A stretch of DNA of 64,000 bases from Agarophyton chilense (Eukaryota > Rhodophyta > Florideophyceae > Gracilariales > Gracilariaceae). Every line of letters starts with the position of its first letter. The stretch's first letter is position 1. Below the pieces are notes generated by a model. It worked only from the letters and a program-made list of their open reading frames with translations, searched no databases and had not been told where the DNA came from. Made by a program: the position numbers and the translations under genes. This document shows, one piece after another, positions 59,471-64,000 of the stretch. The stretch is from positions 682,001 to 746,000 of the forward strand of contig JARGXX010000022.1 in NCBI GenBank assembly GCA_030374765.1, given 5' to 3'.

Positions 59471-60797
59471 TAGGGAGCTAGCCTAGAGGCATCGTATTAA
59501 GGCTTTACATTTGTGGCCGCCAAGTAGTTAAGGGCAACTGAAAGACTTGGAGCTCGAGCCGCTGCCTAGCATCGATGCATCAAGTCACTTGTGCGTGGTG
59601 GCGAAGTCTTCAGTGAAGCAATTTGGTTTCGTTTTTTTCATGAAATTCTGAATTGTATTTGTTTATCATTACAACAGTGCGGCCGACATTCCATGAATAG
59701 GAAATGATAGAAGTACGGATAAGTGCGATTTGTAATTGTATCTAGTATTGGTTAGGGAGGGAGATTTCATTTGCCGTTGTTAGCTGCTGCTAGGGGACAG
59801 GGAGGCAAGATTGGACGACAAGTTGGAGAATTGGTTGCTACAGGGGTGAATGCGGTGCTGATGTAGTTTAGTTTTGTTTTTGACGGAGATCTGACTTTTT
59901 TTGTTTATTGATGCGAATGAAGAAGCGTGGGGGCGACACAACGAGCAGAAGTTTCGAACAAGTAAGTTCAATGCTATGGAAGGCATTTTACCTAAAGCGA
60001 GGAATAGGGTTCTAACTTGTTGTGTCATTTGCGTACTGTCTATCTAATTATGTAGGAAAAAAATGTGATGGACGAAGAGGAAGGGCTTTAAAAGGTTCTT
60101 TTCGAGTTCTCTAGGGACAGTATTCCGGCCTGAACCGTCGGTCTCCGGAGAACGGAGGCGCACATCAGTTTGCGTCGCGCTTGGCCAGACGTAAAGTGAA
60201 GCGCCACAATCGGGCGAGGAGAAGCGATCAGCGATCGGGCGAGGCGCAGTGATCGGCAATCGGGCGGGGGACAGAACGGGAAACTGGTCTCTGGATATGA
60301 AATGGGGTCTTCATATTTCACATCTGGAGACCCGCTTCCGGTCGATTCGCCCTAGCGTTCGGAGTGCTGATGCTATCGCTGTATTACGCACCAGCGATTA
60401 AGGTGATTAGAGGGCATTTAAGTGAATGGGCAGTTCATTTGAACGGTTCACACTAGCCACAATACTTGTGCCATATGAAATATTCCGCGCTAGGTAACAT
60501 TCGATATTCCTTTCATTGTCGGTAGAATTCGTGATCTAGGATGAATGATAACTGAAAGATATCACCCAAGTTCTCTTCCATTGTTGGTAGTATTTCGATG
60601 CTATTGTGGACGTTTGCTAGTTTTCTACATTCACCTCAACATTCACTTGAAATCTTATTTTGCGCTAGATATTCTAGCATCAAAATTGTGCGAATTTTTG
60701 AATGCTAAAAAAGACATTCTAGCACACCCAAACTAGAAACCTAGCAGTCAATACTAGCTTCCCGAAAACACAGACGTAGCAACTGCTGACTCATTAG
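59471..60797. other. Intergenic, no gene seen
   Basis: Short frames only. Contains GATCAGCGATCGGGCGAGG-type imperfect tandem units around 60205-60270 and the hairpin listed separately. Confidence 0.45.
60286..60332. repeat. Imperfect hairpin
   Basis: GGTCTCTGGATATGAAAT and ATATTTCACATCTGGAGACC can pair with a few mismatches around a 9-base loop. Confidence 0.6.
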
Positions 60798-61277
60798 TTT
60801 ACCTTTACGGAGAAATTATCGAGAAACGCGCCGAGACGCGTCACTACGGGGCCCAGTGCACCAGTTGGTGGTCTCTTCATCCGAAGAGAACTTGCACAAC
60901 CAATTCCGGAAAAAACGGAGGAACTTTTTCGGAAACGGAGAAACACTCAGGTCGATGGAGCAGGACAAGAGACAGAATGTCTCTCGACAGAAGCCCAAAT
61001 TACCAATGTGGTTGGACAAAAGGATGAACCCCCTGAGATCCGTCTGGATATCGATTCAATGACCGGTGTGGTGGTGCATCGTGCCTATCAGAAAGTGATG
61101 GACCTTGTACCTGTAATTATCATCAATTACCTCAAAAACGAGGTAAGGAAACAAATCGACCAGTTGGTAGCGCAATATTTACAGACCCATGGAGTTTGCC
61201 AACCCTGTAACACAATGACTGGTAGGTCAGTGCACTGGTCCCCTAGCAAAAATTTTGATAGAATTTTGGCGGAATAA
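60798..61277 (+). CDS. Open frame fragment, unknown, running into an LTR-like sequence
   Basis: 160 codons are open between TAG at 60795 and a stop at 61275. The first in-frame ATG is only at 61059. The reading is charged and helical (PIPEKTEELFRKRRN, PEIRLDIDSMTGVVVHRAY, then VMDLVPVIIINYLKNEVRKQ). From 61206 the DNA matches the start of the inner Ty3 LTR, so the true coding part probably ends before that. It may be a gag- or host-gene fragment; partial at both ends. Confidence 0.35.
   Translation, partial: FTFTEKLSRNAPRRVTTGPSAPVGGLFIRRELAQPIPEKTEELFRKRRNTQVDGAGQETECLSTEAQITNVVGQKDEPPEIRLDIDSMTGVVVHRAYQKVMDLVPVIIINYLKNEVRKQIDQLVAQYLQTHGVCQPCNTMTGRSVHWSPSKNFDRILAE
61206..61245. repeat. LTR-start-like sequence, related to the inner Ty3 LTR
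   Basis: TGTAACACAATGACTG, then GTAGGTCAGTGCACTGG, against TGTAACGCAATGACTG and TTGGGTCAGCGTACGGG at 35708. Similarity fades after about 38 bases. Further on, 61246-61517 has three TTTGGCGG-type motifs and no gene. Confidence 0.6.
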
Positions 61278-61517
61278 AAAGGTGTTTTGAAGCGCATTAA
61301 ATCCCGATTTCTGGCGGGGTTTTGGCGCAGCGCTGACTCGTGGCAAGTTCCGCCAGATGTAGAGGTTGTACGTTTGGCGGAATTTGTATGGGACAGCTGG
61401 TGGGCTTTTCGGTATAGCTGGCGGACAATATCTTGAATATTGTTATTTCGTCAACCGTATCACAATGTTTTCTACGCCGGGGGGTTCAGCCATAACTCCT
61501 GTTTGTCCAGCGAAGTA

Positions 61518-62817
61518 CAGTGTCTTTCAAATACATATCCCTTTACAAAAACTGCGCCAAAAAGGCATTTCACGTACTGTAGAGCACATTTCACAACAAA
61601 TAAAAACCACTAAGTCAATAACACTGTTTCAAGAGTATATCCTTTATACAATCATTCGCTCAATTATGGCTCGTGGCGCACCTCTGACACGCTTTGAACA
61701 GCTGTAAATCATGGAATTAGTAGGTCAGGGTATGATTCCAGCAGATATAGCCCGAAAACTCAAGCGCAGCCCAAAAACAATCAGAAACTTCATCAAAAAA
61801 CCCGCTACTTACGGAACAAAGCGTTCAACCGGCCGTCCTACGTCACTATCCCCGACCGATAAGCGTGAAATTAAGCGAGAACTATGCCACAACACTTCAT
61901 CTTGCGGAAAAATTGTCAAAATTCTAAATTTGCCTCTATCAAGATCTACAATATGGCGTGAAGTCAACCGTCAAAATTTGTTCAAGTACACAAAAATGAG
62001 GAAAACATTTCTTTTAAAAGATATTCACAAGAAGAATCGAGTTGAATGGTGTGCTCAAATGGCTTATTGGAGAACGGAATGGAATACTGTTATCTTTTCC
62101 GACGAAAAAAAGTTTAACCTTGATCGTCTAGATTGCTTTAAATTTTATTGGCATGATCTACAAAAAGAAAAGAAATAATTTGTGACCAGGCATTCAGGAG
62201 GCACATCAGTAATGGTTTGGGCTGGAATGTCTACGAAAGGAGCAACTGATATGGCTTTTGTTGAAACTACAATGAACTCTGAGAAGTATGCCGATGTTCT
62301 AGAAAACTATCTTTTACCTTCTGCGTACTGTATGCCGGGAGAAAAATTCATTTTTCAGCAAGATAATGCACCTGTGCATAAGTCCAATTCTATGAAACAG
62401 TGGTTCAATAGTCTAAATATGTCAGTTATGGAATGGCCTGCGCGCTCTCCTGACCTCAACCCTATCGAAAAAATTTGTGAAATGTTAGTTCGAATGGTTT
62501 ATAGGCAAGGAAGGCAATTTGATACAGTTTTTGATCTAAAAAATTGTATCAAAGATTGCTGGGAAAAGACTGACTGTAATTCTATAAATCCTTTTATAGA
62601 ATCAATGCCAAAGCGTTGTATAAGTGTTATACAGGCTAAAGGAGCAAAAATAAACTACTGAACTCGCGTTAGAATAAAAAGGATGCAATAAAGATTATGT
62701 TTTTGAAACAGTGTTTTTACTTGAAAATTTTTTCACACTGATTTTGTTAGTTTTACTATAGCCAAAACGTCGATATTTGGGAAATTTGCGCGAGGGATAT
62801 GATTTTGAAACAGACTT
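61518..62817 (+). mobile_element. Tc1 transposon with IR/DR termini
   Basis: 1,300 bp, flanked by TA at 61516-61517 and 62818-62819. Each terminus (61518-61647 and 62688-62817) holds two related sites: on the left TTTCAAATACATATCC (outer) and TTTCAAGAGTATATCC (inner); on the right, on the - strand, TTTCAAAATCATATCC and TTTCAAAAACATAATC. Such paired transposase sites are the IR/DR plan of many Tc1 elements. One transposase gene lies between. Confidence 0.85.
61666..62661 (+). pseudogene. Tc1 transposase (DD34E) with two premature stops
   Basis: A single frame from ATG at 61666 (MARGAPLTRFEQL) to 62661, about 331 codons, broken only by TAA at 61705-61707 and 62176-62178. The N-terminal half has two helix-turn-helix units (GMIPADIARKLKRSPKTIRN and SRSTIWREVNR). 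Catalytic residues: VIFSDEKKF, FQQDNAPVH and the Glu of SPDLNPIEK; 34 residues separate the second Asp and the Glu. The length is normal for the family. The first stop could be bypassed by a downstream ATG (61711), but the second removes the catalytic core, so the copy is non-autonomous. Both stops differ from CAA by one C-to-T change. Confidence 0.92.
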
Positions 62818-64000
62818 TATGGTGGACGAGTTTTGTAGGATATTCGTACTTTTAAGTGGATTCAGGAAAGACAAGAAGGGGTTACTTTCGAGAAGAATGT
62901 AGGCCTATTTTTATCTTCTAGGCGTTACAAGAATGTACTATGGCTAGAGCTGATGCGTACTATTCTTCCTCGCTCTCCCTGGATCAGTCAACCGTAGGCA
63001 CGGACTGTGGACTCATCTTCGTTGGAGCTTCGTTTTCCAGAAAACGTGTCATGGGAGACGCCGAGGGTAGATTCAGAACGCCCCACCACTTCTTTGAACG
63101 CTCCGTAGTCATCCGCATCAAACCGCAGTCGAAAGAGCGAGCGTGTCTTTTGAATTTTAAGGTGTGCGAGAGCAGTCCGTATGAGGAAATGGACAGTTCG
63201 ACATCTTACATTTGGCGTTTGTGCGATACAGTGGGATGCTCATTAGGGTGAGTAAATTGGTGTCTGAGAGGTGAAAGTTGGCCTGATGTGCAAGCGAAAT
63301 CAAACGACGGGGAAACAAAGCGCATGCAGTCATAACCAATGCAAAGGTGATGGTCGGAGACTTGGCAAGCGCAGAACGCAGAAAGGGTGCTACTGGTGAA
63401 CGCATGAAAAGAACTAGGGTCGGTGCGCTAGCACCTATTTGAATGACTAACGGCAATGGATGCGTGATTACGTGTAATAGAACAGTGTTGATCAAGGAAA
63501 GGACCATTGGGGTTACAATTCTTGTATCAGCGTTGGAAGAAGTGTGAAGGTGAGTAATGATTGCCGATGACAAAGCGTAGTAAACATTTGTGAGCTCGCT
63601 TCGAACAAGAACCCTATGCAGGTGGATGAGAAATCATGGATCAGGCGTGAGTGCAATCGCGTGAAAGCAGGTATGAACGAACAAGAAAAGTCATCTTTCT
63701 TAAGATGCGGCTTCGCGAAGTTCATTCCGAGCCTGAGACACGACGAGAGTGGCGGACAATGTGACTAAGGACTACAAGGGGCGTCGGGACAAATCTGAAG
63801 GAAATGCAAAGTGTGAAGGAGGCTTTCCGGCGTGTGTGCCAGTGATGAGTTCAGAGGCTCACGATTCGAGACCTTTCGAATGCTCGGCGGAACTGCGTGT
63901 TCCGGGAAGAGAATCGATGCGGCGGGGTCGCGATGGTCCTTTCCAGTGTGACGCAAAAAATATTCAGAATCATTTGGCCTGTTAAGCAATCGTTCCTGCA
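62818..64000. other. Unassigned sequence at the right end
   Basis: Overlapping frames on both strands (62940-63251 +; 63157-63573 - with a hydrophobic reading). A - strand reading near 63000-63130 (DADDYGAFKEVVGRSESTLG) looks protein-like but is short and breaks on both sides. No gene is claimed. Confidence 0.35.

Noticed and set aside
63157-63573. A membrane protein gene on the - strand
   Set aside because: The hydrophobic reading is antisense to other open frames, lacks a clear start context and breaks at once on both sides.
1-64000. CRISPR array, prophage or bacterial operon
   Set aside because: No regularly spaced identical repeats; all recognisable genes are eukaryotic transposon or host types.

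Overview
This is nuclear DNA of a eukaryote, and almost all of it is transposon debris. The window holds a Ty1/copia element, three nested Ty3 chromoviruses, a pogo-like DNA transposon, a Tc1 element, solo LTRs, a broken DEAH-box RNA helicase and one intact intron-free gene that reads as Mediator subunit MED18. My best guess is a repeat-rich alga, most likely a red seaweed. The reasons are the uninterrupted host frame and a copia element with very short LTRs and a primer site matching the anticodon arm of initiator tRNA, a habit of GalEa-type copia elements known from red algae. Other protists remain possible.

Layout. 0.27-1.38 kb: a small orphan frame and MED18, convergent. 1.72-6.20 kb: Copia element with target-end LTRs and gag-PR-IN-RT-RH order, broken by stops and frameshifts. 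6.66-7.32 kb: solo LTR with target duplication. 8.16-36.77 kb: a three-level nest. The outer Ty3 element (+ strand, duplication ACAGT) has a pogo-like transposon in its chromodomain region and a second Ty3 element (- strand, duplication GTTAC) in its 3' LTR. That second element carries a third (- strand, duplication GGCTC) in its 5' LTR. The middle and inner elements each carry, between the end of pol and the 3' LTR, a long frame on the opposite strand.

36.8-46.5 kb is old, scrambled sequence that includes a probable tnp2-type (CACTA/Plavaka-like) transposase remnant on the - strand and an unassigned decayed coding stretch on the + strand. 46.5-51.0 kb holds another solo LTR, the C-terminal half of a Prp43/DHX15-type helicase cut off by an LTR, and a second copy of that LTR followed by a primer site.

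51.9-59.5 kb is the most unusual part. Two large, decayed genes run away from each other from a common 0.9 kb region with repeats. The left gene (about 1,300 codons) is unrecognised. The right gene ends in a permuted (beta-class-like) DNA amino-methyltransferase. The pair looks like the relic of an uncharacterised mobile element or integrated virus-like genome. 61.5-62.8 kb is a complete 1.3 kb Tc1 transposon with TA duplications and paired repeats in each terminus; its transposase has two premature stops. The rest shows no gene I can support.
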